In this document: in pieces, positions 37,577 through 46,043 of the stretch
How the letters are laid out: each line of letters starts with the position of its first letter
How positions within the stretch are numbered: position 1 is the first letter of the stretch
Source of the DNA: Listeria weihenstephanensis
GTDB taxonomy: Bacteria; Bacillota; Bacilli; Lactobacillales; Listeriaceae
Assembly: GCF_003534205.1 (NCBI RefSeq)
Contig: NZ_CP011102.1
Coordinates: forward strand, 2,492,036 to 2,556,035
Reading direction: 5' to 3'
DNA length: 64,000 nt
The notes under the pieces: generated by a model
The model's input: only the letters and a program-made list of their open reading frames with translations
What the model was told of the DNA's origin: nothing
The model's database searches: none
Program-made: the position numbers and the translations under genes

Positions 37577-37732
37577 GAGGTTCTTACACATATTCCTTTG
37601 CGCTCTGTTCACCTGGTCACCCAAGTGGTTTGTAGCAAAGGCATCACGATTGCATGTACAACCGAGGGACTCCCGCCGAAATTTCGATTAATCCCTTCCT
37701 CGTCAACTAAGTATCTACTCAGTTCTGGCGCT
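37577..37732 (-). ncRNA. glmS ribozyme (glucosamine-6-phosphate riboswitch)
   Basis: Read 5' to 3' on the minus strand, the class hallmarks are present in order: AAGCGCCAGAACT with the cleavage site just before GCGCC (between 37732 and 37731), AGTTGACGAGGAAGGG, then ATCGAAATTTCGGCGGGAG and TCCCTCGG, the catalytic core. The P3-P4 region follows, with CCTTTGC pairing to GCGCAAAGG and CACTTGG to CCAGGTG. It lies in the glmS leader. The 3' limit is approximate. An additional GAGGG/CCCTC stem (about 37485-37515) lies between the ribozyme and the start codon. Confidence 0.92.
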
Positions 37733-37784
37733 TTTATTTAGTTGTAGCTATCCTCCCTTGCTTATTTTTTTAGGAAACAAAATT

Positions 37785-37814
37785 ATCATACATCATAGTT
37801 GTATAGTTCGTCAA
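37785..37814 (-). promoter_or_regulatory. Probable sigma-A promoter of glmS
   Basis: -35 TTGACG (37809-37814) and -10 TATGAT (37785-37790) with 18-bp spacing on the minus strand, some 50 bases upstream of the ribozyme cleavage site. Confidence 0.55.
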
Positions 37815-37827
37815 GCCTTATATATAG

Positions 37828-37847
37828 TACCAATTCATAAATTGGTA
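37828..37847 (+). promoter_or_regulatory. Perfect 8-bp palindrome, probable operator
   Basis: TACCAATT and AATTGGTA are separated by CATA. The site ends six bases before the -35 box of the LPXTG gene and lies close upstream of the glmS -35 box on the other strand. I cannot name the regulator. Confidence 0.5.
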
Positions 37848-37853
37848 TAGCTG

Positions 37854-37882
37854 TTGACAAAATACAGGTTTTATTTGATAAT
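37854..37882 (+). promoter_or_regulatory. Strong sigma-A promoter of the small LPXTG gene
   Basis: -35 TTGACA (37854-37859) and -10 GATAAT (37877-37882) are spaced by exactly 17 bp. Confidence 0.75.
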
Positions 37883-37969
37883 GGATAGGAGGCGTCGATT
37901 GCTAGTATCATCACATTTTGGCATCGACTAGATACGATGATTTACATTATGAAATTTGGAGGCTAACAG

Positions 37970-38179
37970 ATGAAATTTTTTCAGAAAATACTTGCCGGAT
38001 TTACAATTCTTCTTGTAGCATGGACTGTTTTTTGGAAATTTGGTTCTTTTCAAACGGTCAATGCGATGGATATGAATGGCCTACCTAGTACGGGTGATAG
38101 TTTTTCAATTTGGACGATTGTGATTGGTGCCATCTTAATTATTGCTGCGATTGCACTACTTTTTCGGAAAAAATGGTGA
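37970..38179 (+). CDS. Minimal LPXTG cell-wall-anchor protein
   Basis: 69 residues; GGAGG lies 7 bases before the ATG. The N-terminus is a signal peptide (KK, then a hydrophobic run of residues 8-24) with a likely cleavage site after VNA (residue 32). LPSTG, a sortase A-type motif, is at residues 38-42, followed by a membrane segment (47-65) and the basic tail RKKW. After signal peptidase and sortase processing only about nine residues (33-41) would stay on the wall. The gene has a strong promoter and its own terminator. Whether it is a true anchored peptide, a signal or a sortase decoy is unknown. Confidence 0.75.
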   Translation: MKFFQKILAGFTILLVAWTVFWKFGSFQTVNAMDMNGLPSTGDSFSIWTIVIGAILIIAAIALLFRKKW

Positions 38180-38233
38180 AAAAAAAAGAAGTTTGAACTC
38201 TAATCTTGGTTAGAATTCAAACTTCTTTTTTTG
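38180..38233. terminator. Bidirectional terminator after the LPXTG gene
   Basis: AGAAGTTTGAA and an inner TCTAA pair with TTAGA and TTCAAACTTCT; A-run on the left, T-run on the right. Confidence 0.85.
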
Positions 38234-39012
38234 CTTGCTATAATCAAAAATAAGCTGGCGAAGATTCCCAATGTGCCGATAATTAGCTTCAAAGCGACAA
38301 TTGTAACTTCTTCTTGTCCAATTTGCGAACCAATTTGGCTACCGATTTCTTTTAGTAGTTTGTCCAACCAGAGATATTCTGTTAGAAAATTGACGGACAT
38401 TCCTAAAAGTGGGGCCGTGATGAACGTGTTTGGTCGTTTCCAACCGATGACGATGGCGAGTAAGAAGAAAATGCCGATCGCGATTCCGAGATACGCATCA
38501 AATGCCGTTGTGAGAAAGAATTCGTTACCCGATAGGACGATGATGGCTAATGTGATCGATGTTCCTAAGCCAAGTAGTGCAAAAAATACGCCTGTCAAAC
38601 GCCATTTCTTTTGCCAATCGGTGTCTATGCTCACTGCTCTTGGTTTCCATTTTATGAACAGACACATGATTCCAATAATGATGACAACGAGCGAAACTAT
38701 TCTCGAGTAATCGATGATACCTAGTTTCCCAGATTCAATCCACGAACCTATTTGATTGTGCCAAAGCATCCATCCTTGAAAAACGCCTGTTCCGATTAAA
38801 ATAATGAGATTAATCAGGACGAATGATTTTCCAAGTAACGTAAGTACGCCAAATACGAGTAATAAAACGGTCCAACTTAGCGTTACCCAAACAATCCAGT
38901 TAAGCTCAAAGTCGGAGCCATTTAATGCCCAACTATAAAGGAAACTACCTGCGTTTGGAAGCAAGCTAGCTCCTAAAAATAACATGATAAAACCATTTAT
39001 TTGTTTGTTCAT
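38200..39012 (-). CDS. Multi-pass membrane protein of unknown function
   Basis: 270 residues with about seven or eight hydrophobic segments spread over the whole length, and short polar loops. AAGGAG lies 7 bases before the ATG. A short local repeat (IGSQIGSQIGQEE) is in the last loop. The end of the gene overlaps the shared terminator. I recognise no family; no transporter or enzyme motif is apparent. Single-gene unit. Confidence 0.7.
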   Translation of the reverse strand: MNKQINGFIMLFLGASLLPNAGSFLYSWALNGSDFELNWIVWVTLSWTVLLLVFGVLTLLGKSFVLINLIILIGTGVFQGWMLWHNQIGSWIESGKLGIIDYSRIVSLVVIIIGIMCLFIKWKPRAVSIDTDWQKKWRLTGVFFALLGLGTSITLAIIVLSGNEFFLTTAFDAYLGIAIGIFFLLAIVIGWKRPNTFITAPLLGMSVNFLTEYLWLDKLLKEIGSQIGSQIGQEEVTIVALKLIIGTLGIFASLFLIIASKKRSLNSNQD

Positions 39013-39070
39013 CCTACAACTCCTTCTTTGTTTATCTTCATAAAAATATCTGAAGTTGTCATTTTCACGC

Positions 39071-39559
39071 TTAGAGCAGCGTCATTTTTTTGCCGTCAAC
39101 GATATATTCTAACTCTGATAAACGCCAGTATTCCGCTTCTTTATATACGTAACGATAGGTGGCATTGAAAACATAATCATCGGTCACGCCAATTGGAAAG
39201 CCAGGATTCTCAAATGCGAAACACTGAATAATTCCCACTTCTGGCTCCATCATGCCAATATCATCTTTTCCAGCGTCGAAATACGCTGTGCCGATAGAAC
39301 GGCCGCCAACTGTCACGTTAAATGAAAATACGACTTGCTGTACTTGAACATCCAGAAAATTAGCAAGGATAATATTGAAATTGATCGTATCCTCCGTTAT
39401 CTCCAAACCAAACGGGAAAAGCTCCATTTCCCAACGCGGATCCCTATTTGCTTTTAATTGTTCTGAAATTCTTTCGCTCACTGAAATATCTTCCAATGTT
39501 GGAAAACTCTTTACCATTTCTCTTTTCTGCAAATCATAAAGTGACCAAGTTAGTTCCAT
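39071..39559 (-). CDS. Unknown beta-rich protein
   Basis: 162 residues from ATG 39559 (GGAGGG 7 bases upstream). No signal peptide and no membrane segment. The middle part alternates hydrophobic residues like a beta-sandwich (FLDVQVQQVVFSFNVTVGGRSIGTAYFDAG). I do not recognise the family. Next upstream is another unknown small protein; the 70-base gap could be bridged by one transcript. Confidence 0.65.
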   Translation of the reverse strand: MELTWSLYDLQKREMVKSFPTLEDISVSERISEQLKANRDPRWEMELFPFGLEITEDTINFNIILANFLDVQVQQVVFSFNVTVGGRSIGTAYFDAGKDDIGMMEPEVGIIQCFAFENPGFPIGVTDDYVFNATYRYVYKEAEYWRLSELEYIVDGKKMTLL

Positions 39560-39628
39560 AGTAGTTCCCTCCATAAAAAGTACCCTTTTTACTATTCTAC
39601 CAGAAAAAAGGGATTTGGACGATGAAAA

Positions 39629-40015
39629 TCACGAAAAGATCCTTTTTTCAAAGAGAAGCTGGAGCGTTTCCGTATGCCACGGTCTTCCAAAGACTCGTTT
39701 ACTAACGAAATATTCGGCACGTTCCACGTCCCCTTCTTCATTTTCTGCTTCCATTGATAGCTTATGTACAAACCTTTTTTTATCTAGCCGGATTGCTCTG
39801 ATTTTTTCTTTTGGTAAAAAAAACATTTGTGTCTCGGATTTACCAACGATGGAAAATGAGAATGTAATCAAGCCAACTTCTGTGAAATCTAGTACTAAAC
39901 TGTGTCTCGTGCGCATCGATGGGCCGGCGTACATTAGTCGGTGGTAGCTTGTTGCCATGCCGTTATCTGCTAAATATTCGTTTACTTCTGCCTCAATCTG
40001 CTCTTTCATTGCCAT
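39629..40015 (-). CDS. Unknown small protein
   Basis: 128 residues; GAGGTG lies 8 bases before the ATG. Predicted soluble, mixed alpha-beta, with an N-terminal helix (MKEQIEAEVNEYLADNG) and a beta-rich middle (TRHSLVLDFTEVGLITFSFSIVG), perhaps PH-like. No family recognised. It may share a transcript with the 162-residue protein downstream. Confidence 0.62.
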   Translation of the reverse strand: MAMKEQIEAEVNEYLADNGMATSYHRLMYAGPSMRTRHSLVLDFTEVGLITFSFSIVGKSETQMFFLPKEKIRAIRLDKKRFVHKLSMEAENEEGDVERAEYFVSKRVFGRPWHTETLQLLFEKRIFS

Positions 40016-40055
40016 GTATAATTCACCTCTTGTTTATTTTAACATAGATGACGCG

Positions 40056-40086
40056 TAAAAAAAGCTAGACAAATTGCCTAGCTCGA
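40056..40086 (-). terminator. Terminator of the PTS-transketolase operon
   Basis: On the minus strand GAGCTAG pairs with CTAGCTT around a 9-base loop and is followed by seven T. Confidence 0.75.
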
Positions 40087-40103
40087 ATCTTAGTGATGAC
40101 TTT

Positions 40104-41045
40104 CTATGCCTTCAAATTTTGAGCTGTCGTAACGATATTCGCTGCTGTTAAACCGTAGAATTCTTGTAAAAAGGGCATCAGACCAACTTGACCAAACTGC
40201 TCGCGTACACCGATTCGTTGTAGTGGTACCGGATGATTCTCGCCAAGAAATTCGGCCACTGCACTTCCTAAACCGCCGTTGATATTGTGATTTTCTGCGG
40301 TGATGACGCATCCAGTTTTTTGAACAGATTGCAGCAATGTCGCGCCATCTAGTGGTTTAATGGAAAACATATCAATAACCTCAGCGAAAATTCCTTCTGT
40401 TTTTAAAATTTGGGCGGCTTTTAGAGCTTCTGTGACCATGATTCCCGTCGCGCAAATAGTGATGTCTGAACCAGTGGTTAGTACTTTCGCATTGTCAAAC
40501 GTTGTCCCTTCATCGTAAAGCCGTGTTGCATTTTTACGGATGGTTCGGATGTAATGAAGTCCACCTTTTTGATAGGAATTTTCTAGAAGCCAGCCGAACT
40601 GTGTTGCATCGCTTGCTTCGTAGACGTGCACATTCGGAATTTCGCGCATCAAGGCAATGTCTTCAAAAGTCATGTGTGTGCCACCGTTATGTTCGGCCGA
40701 AACGCCTGCGTCAGAGCCGACAATTACTGCCGAAAGTTGCGCGTAGCCTAGTGATACGAAAACTTGATCGAAAGCGCGTCGTGTGACAAATTGCCCAAAC
40801 GAATGGATGAACGGTTTGCGTCCCAGTATGCTTAATCCCGCCGCGACTCCCATCATATTCGCTTCCATAATTCCGACGTTGACGTACTGTCCTGGTAGCT
40901 CGTTTTTCAAGCTTCCAGTTGACATCGAACTACTTAAATCAGCCTCCAGCGCAATCACATTTGAATCCGATGCCGCCAATTTTCGAATCGTATCCGCGTA
41001 AACTTGACGCATTTCTATCTGGTCTTTTTCAAGTATGTGTGTCAT
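40104..41045 (-). CDS. Transketolase, C-terminal subunit
   Basis: 313 residues: pyrimidine-binding domain (about 10-175, EADLSSSMSTGS, NVGIMEANMMGVAAGLS) and transketolase C-terminal domain (about 190-310). It is one half of a split transketolase; the other half is directly upstream with an ATGA overlap. The pair together equals about 594 residues, somewhat shorter than single-chain transketolases. Placed behind an ascorbate-type PTS it probably handles pentulose phosphates from the imported sugar. Confidence 0.92.
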   Translation of the reverse strand: MTHILEKDQIEMRQVYADTIRKLAASDSNVIALEADLSSSMSTGSLKNELPGQYVNVGIMEANMMGVAAGLSILGRKPFIHSFGQFVTRRAFDQVFVSLGYAQLSAVIVGSDAGVSAEHNGGTHMTFEDIALMREIPNVHVYEASDATQFGWLLENSYQKGGLHYIRTIRKNATRLYDEGTTFDNAKVLTTGSDITICATGIMVTEALKAAQILKTEGIFAEVIDMFSIKPLDGATLLQSVQKTGCVITAENHNINGGLGSAVAEFLGENHPVPLQRIGVREQFGQVGLMPFLQEFYGLTAANIVTTAQNLKA

Positions 41046-41887
41046 GCCCGCACCCCCTTCAAGTCATCTTCTAACTCTAAAATTGCATCATTAATTGCTT
41101 GCCAATCCGCATCATTCGGACGTAAGTGATGATTATCGGCCTTCTCTTCAATATGCGTCACACCTTGACCTTTCACCGTATCAAGCACAATCGTGTATGG
41201 TTTTCCCGAACTATTTTTCGCCTTCTGAATCGCGTTATCAATTGCCTGCGTTGATTTCCCGTCCACTTTTTCCGTGTGAAAACCGAACGCTTGCATCTTC
41301 GCTTCCAAATCGAGGGGATCAATAATATCCGCCGTCAAGCCATCGAGCTGCTTCTTGTTATCATCAATGAACACAATCAGGTGGTCCAAACGATGGTGTC
41401 CGATAAACTGAAACGCTTCCCAACACTGGCCCTCATTAAGTTCACCGTCGCCGACAATCACGTACGTATAATTATCGCGCCCAGCCAACATGTTCCCGAA
41501 TGCAATCCCGCCAGCGACCGAAATCCCCTGTCCAAGCGATCCCGTCGTCATCTCCACACCCGGCGTCAAGTTCCGATCCGGATGTGACGGCAAAGTTGTT
41601 CCATTTTGATTCAGCGTATACAGCCGATCTTCCGTGAAAAATCCCTTCAAAAATAGCGTCGCATAAAGCGCAGGTCCACCATGTCCTTTTGACAACACGA
41701 AGTAATCGCGATTGGGATCATCCGGATTTTGCGGCTCCACTGCCAAATGCTTGCCGTAAATCACCGCCAGCGCTTCGACAATCGATAAACTCCCACCAAA
41801 GTGCCCAAAGCCTAGACTCTTCAACTCTTTCAATGTGTAGAGCCTGATTTGACGTGCCGCCATCTCTAAATTATCAGATAATATCAT
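41042..41887 (-). CDS. Transketolase, N-terminal subunit
   Basis: 281 residues: thiamine-diphosphate-binding domain with GHFGGSLSIVEALAV, SKGHGGPALYATL, GSLGQGISVAGGIA and the ThDP motif VGDGELNEGQCWEAFQF...DDNKKQLDG. Needs the C-terminal subunit encoded next. Overlaps both neighbours by four bases, so translation along the operon is coupled. Confidence 0.93.
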   Translation of the reverse strand: MILSDNLEMAARQIRLYTLKELKSLGFGHFGGSLSIVEALAVIYGKHLAVEPQNPDDPNRDYFVLSKGHGGPALYATLFLKGFFTEDRLYTLNQNGTTLPSHPDRNLTPGVEMTTGSLGQGISVAGGIAFGNMLAGRDNYTYVIVGDGELNEGQCWEAFQFIGHHRLDHLIVFIDDNKKQLDGLTADIIDPLDLEAKMQAFGFHTEKVDGKSTQAIDNAIQKAKNSSGKPYTIVLDTVKGQGVTHIEEKADNHHLRPNDADWQAINDAILELEDDLKGVRA

Positions 41888-43251
41888 ACTTCCTCCTCCA
41901 ACGCTTTATTTTTTTTCCGTTTCACACTAAGCCCAAACATCACGGCCAGAATCACAATCAAGCTCACTACAATCGCAATCGTACCGCCATGATTCGCGAG
42001 CACTCCGAAGAAAATCCCACTCACGCCAAAATCAGTATCCGAGAACGTCGAATTCGCAAAACCGAGATTTCCAAGCACTGGCATCAAGAAAACCGGCAAG
42101 AAACTAATCAAAATCCCGTTCACAAACGCCCCGAGAACCGCGCCACGCACGCCGCCCGTTGCATTCCCAAACACACCGGCCGCAGCTCCTGTGAAGAAAT
42201 GAGGCACAACGCCCGGTAAAATAATCACGCCACCCGTAAACGTCATAATCACCATACTGAAAATCCCGCCGACAAAACTTGAGAAGAACCCAATCAACAC
42301 AGCATTCGGCGCATATGGATAAATAATCGGCACATCAAGCGCAGGTTTTGCATTCGGCACCAAACGCTCCGAAATCCCTTTAAACGCTGGCACAATCTCC
42401 GCCAACACCAACCGTACTCCAGATAAAATAATGAACACACCCGCCGCAAAAGTCCCAGCTTGAATCATCGCAAATACGATATAATTTGTTCCGGAGCTCA
42501 AGTTCGCCTCCACATAACTAGGCCCAGCAAACAACGCCACGACCACATAAATCACCATCATCGTCAGCGCAATACTCACTGTACTGTCCCGCAAAAATCC
42601 TAAACCCTTCGGAAAATTGATTTTCTCCGTTGATTTCGGATTTTTCCCAGCAACCGCCTTGCCGACAAGTCCACTCACCGCATAACCGACCGCGCTAAAA
42701 TGGCCCAGCGCCACGTTGTCATTCCCCGTCAAAATTCGCATAAATGGCTGCACAATCGCCGGAGATAGCGACATGATAATGCCAAGCGCCACAGCCCCCG
42801 CCATGATCAGCGGAACCGACGTAAAGCCTGCCACCGTCATGATTACTGCCAACATACACGCCATATAAAGCGTATGATGCCCCGTCAAAAAGATATATTT
42901 AAACTTCGTGAACCGCGCAATCAAAATATTGACCATCATCCCGAAAAACATAATCAACGCTGTATTCGTCCCGTAATCCGTCAACGCAATCGCCACAATT
43001 GCCTCATTGTTCGGCACGACTCCCGTCACATGGAAAGCCGCCTTAAACATTTCTCCAAACGGTGCGAGCGCAGCCGACAAGATCCCAGCCCCCGCCGAAA
43101 TCACGAGGAATCCAACAAATGTTTTCGTCGTCCCTTTTAACGTGTCCGATAATTTTTTCCGTTGCGCAATCAAGCCAATTAACGCGATCAGCGCCACCAG
43201 AATCGCCGGCTGACTCATAATATCCACTAACACTTTTAGAAAGTCACTCAT
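41884..43251 (-). CDS. PTS ascorbate-type permease EIIC (UlaA family)
   Basis: 455 residues, about 11 membrane segments, with UlaA/SgaT-like features (FLKVLVDIMSQPAILVALIALIGLIAQRK near the start, GHHTLYMACM, FFTGAAAGVFGNATGG). Imports a sugar acid or pentitol-like substrate with phosphorylation. The split transketolase suggests a product entering the pentose phosphate pathway. No ulaG-type lactonase or ulaD-F enzyme is linked, so L-ascorbate itself is not certain. Confidence 0.9.
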   Translation of the reverse strand: MSDFLKVLVDIMSQPAILVALIALIGLIAQRKKLSDTLKGTTKTFVGFLVISAGAGILSAALAPFGEMFKAAFHVTGVVPNNEAIVAIALTDYGTNTALIMFFGMMVNILIARFTKFKYIFLTGHHTLYMACMLAVIMTVAGFTSVPLIMAGAVALGIIMSLSPAIVQPFMRILTGNDNVALGHFSAVGYAVSGLVGKAVAGKNPKSTEKINFPKGLGFLRDSTVSIALTMMVIYVVVALFAGPSYVEANLSSGTNYIVFAMIQAGTFAAGVFIILSGVRLVLAEIVPAFKGISERLVPNAKPALDVPIIYPYAPNAVLIGFFSSFVGGIFSMVIMTFTGGVIILPGVVPHFFTGAAAGVFGNATGGVRGAVLGAFVNGILISFLPVFLMPVLGNLGFANSTFSDTDFGVSGIFFGVLANHGGTIAIVVSLIVILAVMFGLSVKRKKNKALEEEV

Positions 43252-43272
43252 ATCTCTTACCCTCCCTATTTT

Positions 43273-43554
43273 TTAAATCAAGCCCTTGTCCCGCACGACC
43301 GCCGTTACCTTCGCGCGCAGCTCATCCATGTCGATAATACTGTCCAGCACGATCACCTCACCGAGCGATTCGCCGCCCTCCGCAATGTCCTTCGCGAGGA
43401 AAAACACGTCCGCGCTGTCCGGGGTCGCCGAGCTCAAATCCGAGTGCGACACCTCCACATCCGTCACGCCAAGCTCCGTCAACACCTGATTAATATTCAT
43501 CTCCACCATAAAACTCGTACCAAGACCAGATCCACAAACCGCTAAAATTCTCAT
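43273..43554 (-). CDS. PTS ascorbate-type EIIB component
   Basis: 93 residues. The phospho-cysteine P-loop is at the N-terminus (ILAVCGSGLGTSFMV). It receives phosphate from an EIIA and passes it to the substrate at EIIC. It overlaps the regulator gene by four bases. No free EIIA gene is in the operon; the EIIA domain at the end of the regulator is the evident donor. Confidence 0.92.
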   Translation of the reverse strand: MRILAVCGSGLGTSFMVEMNINQVLTELGVTDVEVSHSDLSSATPDSADVFFLAKDIAEGGESLGEVIVLDSIIDMDELRAKVTAVVRDKGLI

Positions 43555-45578
43555 TCCCGTTCCTCTCCTTCTATCAAATTCGTAATTTCCTCCACCGTTT
43601 CCGCCTGCTTCAATTTCTCCAAAGCCACATCATTCGTCAAAAACTTCGTCAATTGCGACAAAGCCTTCAGATGCGCCTCGTTATCCACAGCCGCCAAACA
43701 AATAAAAATATCAATCGCAGGTCCCGACGCATCCACTAAATGCACCGGCGTCCGCGTTCGCAAAAACGACATCCCAATCTGATTCACGCCTTTTTCCGGC
43801 CTAGCATGCGGAATCGCAATCCCTTTTCCGATATGGATGTACGTCCCCATTTCCTCAACCGTTTCAATCATCGCATCCACATAATCCGTTTTTACACGAT
43901 TCGCCGTCACAAGCGGTGTTGCCGCAAGCCGAATCGCCTCTTTCCAATCCAGTTCCTCATCCGTAAACTGAATCATGTCCTTCGTTAATAATTCAGATAG
44001 CATTGGCGCGTATCCCCTCTCTATCAACACTTTTCCGTAAATCTTATTAAAAATCGCATCATATAACTTCTGCTCATCCTCGATCACCGCGTGCCGCTCA
44101 ATGATTTCCAGCAGCGCATCCACCGAAATATGGCGGTGATCAATCGTTGGGAAATCCGCCGCAACCGCCTGAATCAAGTAATTCTTCTCAAGCGACGTGA
44201 GCAGCGGCTGAACTAAGTACACCGGTTTGCGCGTCGGCACATACACCGTCGAAAAAATCATATCGTATCCCGACTCCGGAATATTCGCCCCGTCCGCCAT
44301 CCTGAACCGCAACTCCGGAAACAACTGGCGCAACTGCGATTTCATCATCAGCGACGTACTAATCCCATTCGGGCAAACCAACAGCGCCTCAAAATCCCGC
44401 CGCGCCTCACGCTTCCGCTCAAAATACCCACCAAAATGAATCGTAAAATAACCAATCTCCGCCGCGCTCACGGTTTTCCCAGTCAGTTTTGCAAGTGGCG
44501 ACAACGCCTGCCTCACAAACGCGAACAACTCCGGGTGCGCCGTCTTAATCTGCTCCGTCATCGGCGCGACCAGTGGCAGCGAAAACACAATTCGGAAATA
44601 CGCCGGCACCAGATGATCGTAAAGACTCCGCCGCAACTCGCGCTTATTATCCAGCGTCAACAACGTCAGCTTCTCAAAAGCCGCAATAATCCGATCCGCC
44701 AAATCCAGTAGCACCACATGCTCCCCAATCTCCGCCGTCCGCTGCGCCCCAATCACTTGCACCGTCACATAAAGTCGCTCCATCCCGTCCTGCATCCCGA
44801 ACAACGCCGCCACAAGCGATTCCGTCAACCGATACACCGACTGCTGCCCAATCAACTCCCGCTCCACATCCGAAAACACAAGCCCCGCATGCTTCCCGCG
44901 ACACCTCAGAAACGCCGCCAAATAAAGCCATTCCCGCTGCCGATCCTGTACCAGCTCCACCCGATTCACCTTTTGCCAATCCAGCAGAATCCGCTCCGTC
45001 TCGTCCAACCACGCGCGCAGTCCCCAGCTTTCCAAAACGAATTTCAGCGCGACCTCACCGAGCGGCAACACCAACAGCGCATTCACACACCGCCCCGCCA
45101 GCACCCGCTTATCCCGCTCCGCCCCAACCAAATGGTACCCAGAAAGCCGCGAATAAACCAGCCGAACATCCGCCTCCGCACAAAACCCACGCACCTTCTT
45201 CACATCACTCAGCGCCGTATTCCGACTCACATGCAACACCCGCTGATAATGAAAATTCGAAATTTCCTCCTGCCGCATAAACGTGTATAAATAAAGTAAA
45301 TAGACCCGATCCTGCTCCCCGAGAAAAAGCTCCTCCTGCCGTATAAATAACTCCGATCCCTCCAAATAAGCCGTTTTCAGCCCAGGATCGATAATAAAAC
45401 ACTGATTTCGCATCCCAATTTCCGATTTCCCAACATGCCGCAAAGCCTGATTCATCTTCTCAAAATCATATTGAAACTGCCTCTCCGACAGCCCCATTTT
45501 CCGAACAAGCGCCCCGCTCGTCATTTTCTCATACCGAATAATCTGCTCAAAAAGCCGAAATGCACGTTGATCAAACAT
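43551..45578 (-). CDS. PRD-type transcriptional activator with EIIB and EIIA domains (BglG/MtlR-like)
   Basis: 675 residues from ATG 45578, which has AAGGAGGAGG 5 bases upstream. Order: N-terminal helix-turn-helix domains (1-about 160), a first PRD that seems to lack clear histidines, a second PRD (about 280-385, with YDHLVPAYFRI and GYFTIHFGGYF), an EIIB-like domain (LLVCPNGISTSLMM, about 395-480) and an EIIA-2 domain (about 530-670, phospho-His in IAIPHARPEKGV). Phosphorylation by HPr and EIIB would set its activity. It is the first gene of the operon and presumably activates it. Confidence 0.88.
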   Translation of the reverse strand: MFDQRAFRLFEQIIRYEKMTSGALVRKMGLSERQFQYDFEKMNQALRHVGKSEIGMRNQCFIIDPGLKTAYLEGSELFIRQEELFLGEQDRVYLLYLYTFMRQEEISNFHYQRVLHVSRNTALSDVKKVRGFCAEADVRLVYSRLSGYHLVGAERDKRVLAGRCVNALLVLPLGEVALKFVLESWGLRAWLDETERILLDWQKVNRVELVQDRQREWLYLAAFLRCRGKHAGLVFSDVERELIGQQSVYRLTESLVAALFGMQDGMERLYVTVQVIGAQRTAEIGEHVVLLDLADRIIAAFEKLTLLTLDNKRELRRSLYDHLVPAYFRIVFSLPLVAPMTEQIKTAHPELFAFVRQALSPLAKLTGKTVSAAEIGYFTIHFGGYFERKREARRDFEALLVCPNGISTSLMMKSQLRQLFPELRFRMADGANIPESGYDMIFSTVYVPTRKPVYLVQPLLTSLEKNYLIQAVAADFPTIDHRHISVDALLEIIERHAVIEDEQKLYDAIFNKIYGKVLIERGYAPMLSELLTKDMIQFTDEELDWKEAIRLAATPLVTANRVKTDYVDAMIETVEEMGTYIHIGKGIAIPHARPEKGVNQIGMSFLRTRTPVHLVDASGPAIDIFICLAAVDNEAHLKALSQLTKFLTNDVALEKLKQAETVEEITNLIEGEERE

Positions 45579-45717
45579 GATTGCCTCCTCCTTACTTTTC
45601 ATTTTAAAGCGGTTACATAAAGATAGCTAGGTGATTTGAGTACAAAGTGTGTGGTGGATTTGGAGGCGTGATTGGGTTTTTGGTGGGGTATTGTGATTAT
45701 AGCAGAGGTTTTGGAGG

Positions 45718-45760
45718 AATAAAAAAACTAAGACAATCCAGTTTTAGGAACGTCTTAGTC
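45718..45760 (-). terminator. Terminator at the end of the T7SS toxin-immunity unit
   Basis: On the minus strand ACTAAGAC (45752-45759 side) pairs with GTCTTAGT (45727-45734 side), followed by seven T, just after the yezG-like remnant. Confidence 0.75.
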
Positions 45761-45768
45761 TAAATCTA

Positions 45769-45946
45769 TCATTTTTTATTTCTTTTAATTGTTTCTCTTA
45801 ATTCTTGCCAAGTGATTATTTTATTTCTATTTTTATGAATCATATACATCACCATTCAGATAAAAGCTATTCCAATCGCAAGGAATCATATCACTGGTTT
45901 GTTGAGCAATCTCTACATAAATTTTATTTAGTTCTTTTTCAAACAT
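45769..45946 (-). pseudogene. Remnant of a YezG/DUF600-like immunity gene
   Basis: A ribosome site (GGAGG) and an ATG at 45946 start a 37-residue frame (FEKELNKIYVEIAQQTSDMI, then PCDWNSFYLNGDV) that stops at 45833. This resembles the N-terminus of YezG-type antitoxins of LXG toxins (helix, then P-x-x-W near residue 22). Past the stop, another frame reads NKIITWQELRETIKRNKK to a stop at 45769, resembling the C-terminal tail. The middle of the gene (about 60-80 codons) is missing, so this looks like an internal deletion plus frame change. Too short for the usual gene callers. Confidence 0.6.
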
Positions 45947-46043
45947 TGTCATCCTCCGCTGTATTATTACCAAATAGCTCTTAATCAGGATTAATTAAGA
46001 GCTATCAAATTTTTACTACATGGATGTTACAAGGTATATTTTG

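Noticed and set aside
37899-37931. Eleven-codon upstream frame with AGGAGG before the LPXTG gene
   Set aside because: The transcription start predicted from the promoter falls inside the AGGAGG, so the messenger would lack a full ribosome site.
39071-39559. SLAP-type surface domain for the 162-residue unknown protein
   Set aside because: The beta pattern is vaguely similar, but no signal peptide is present and key segments do not match.
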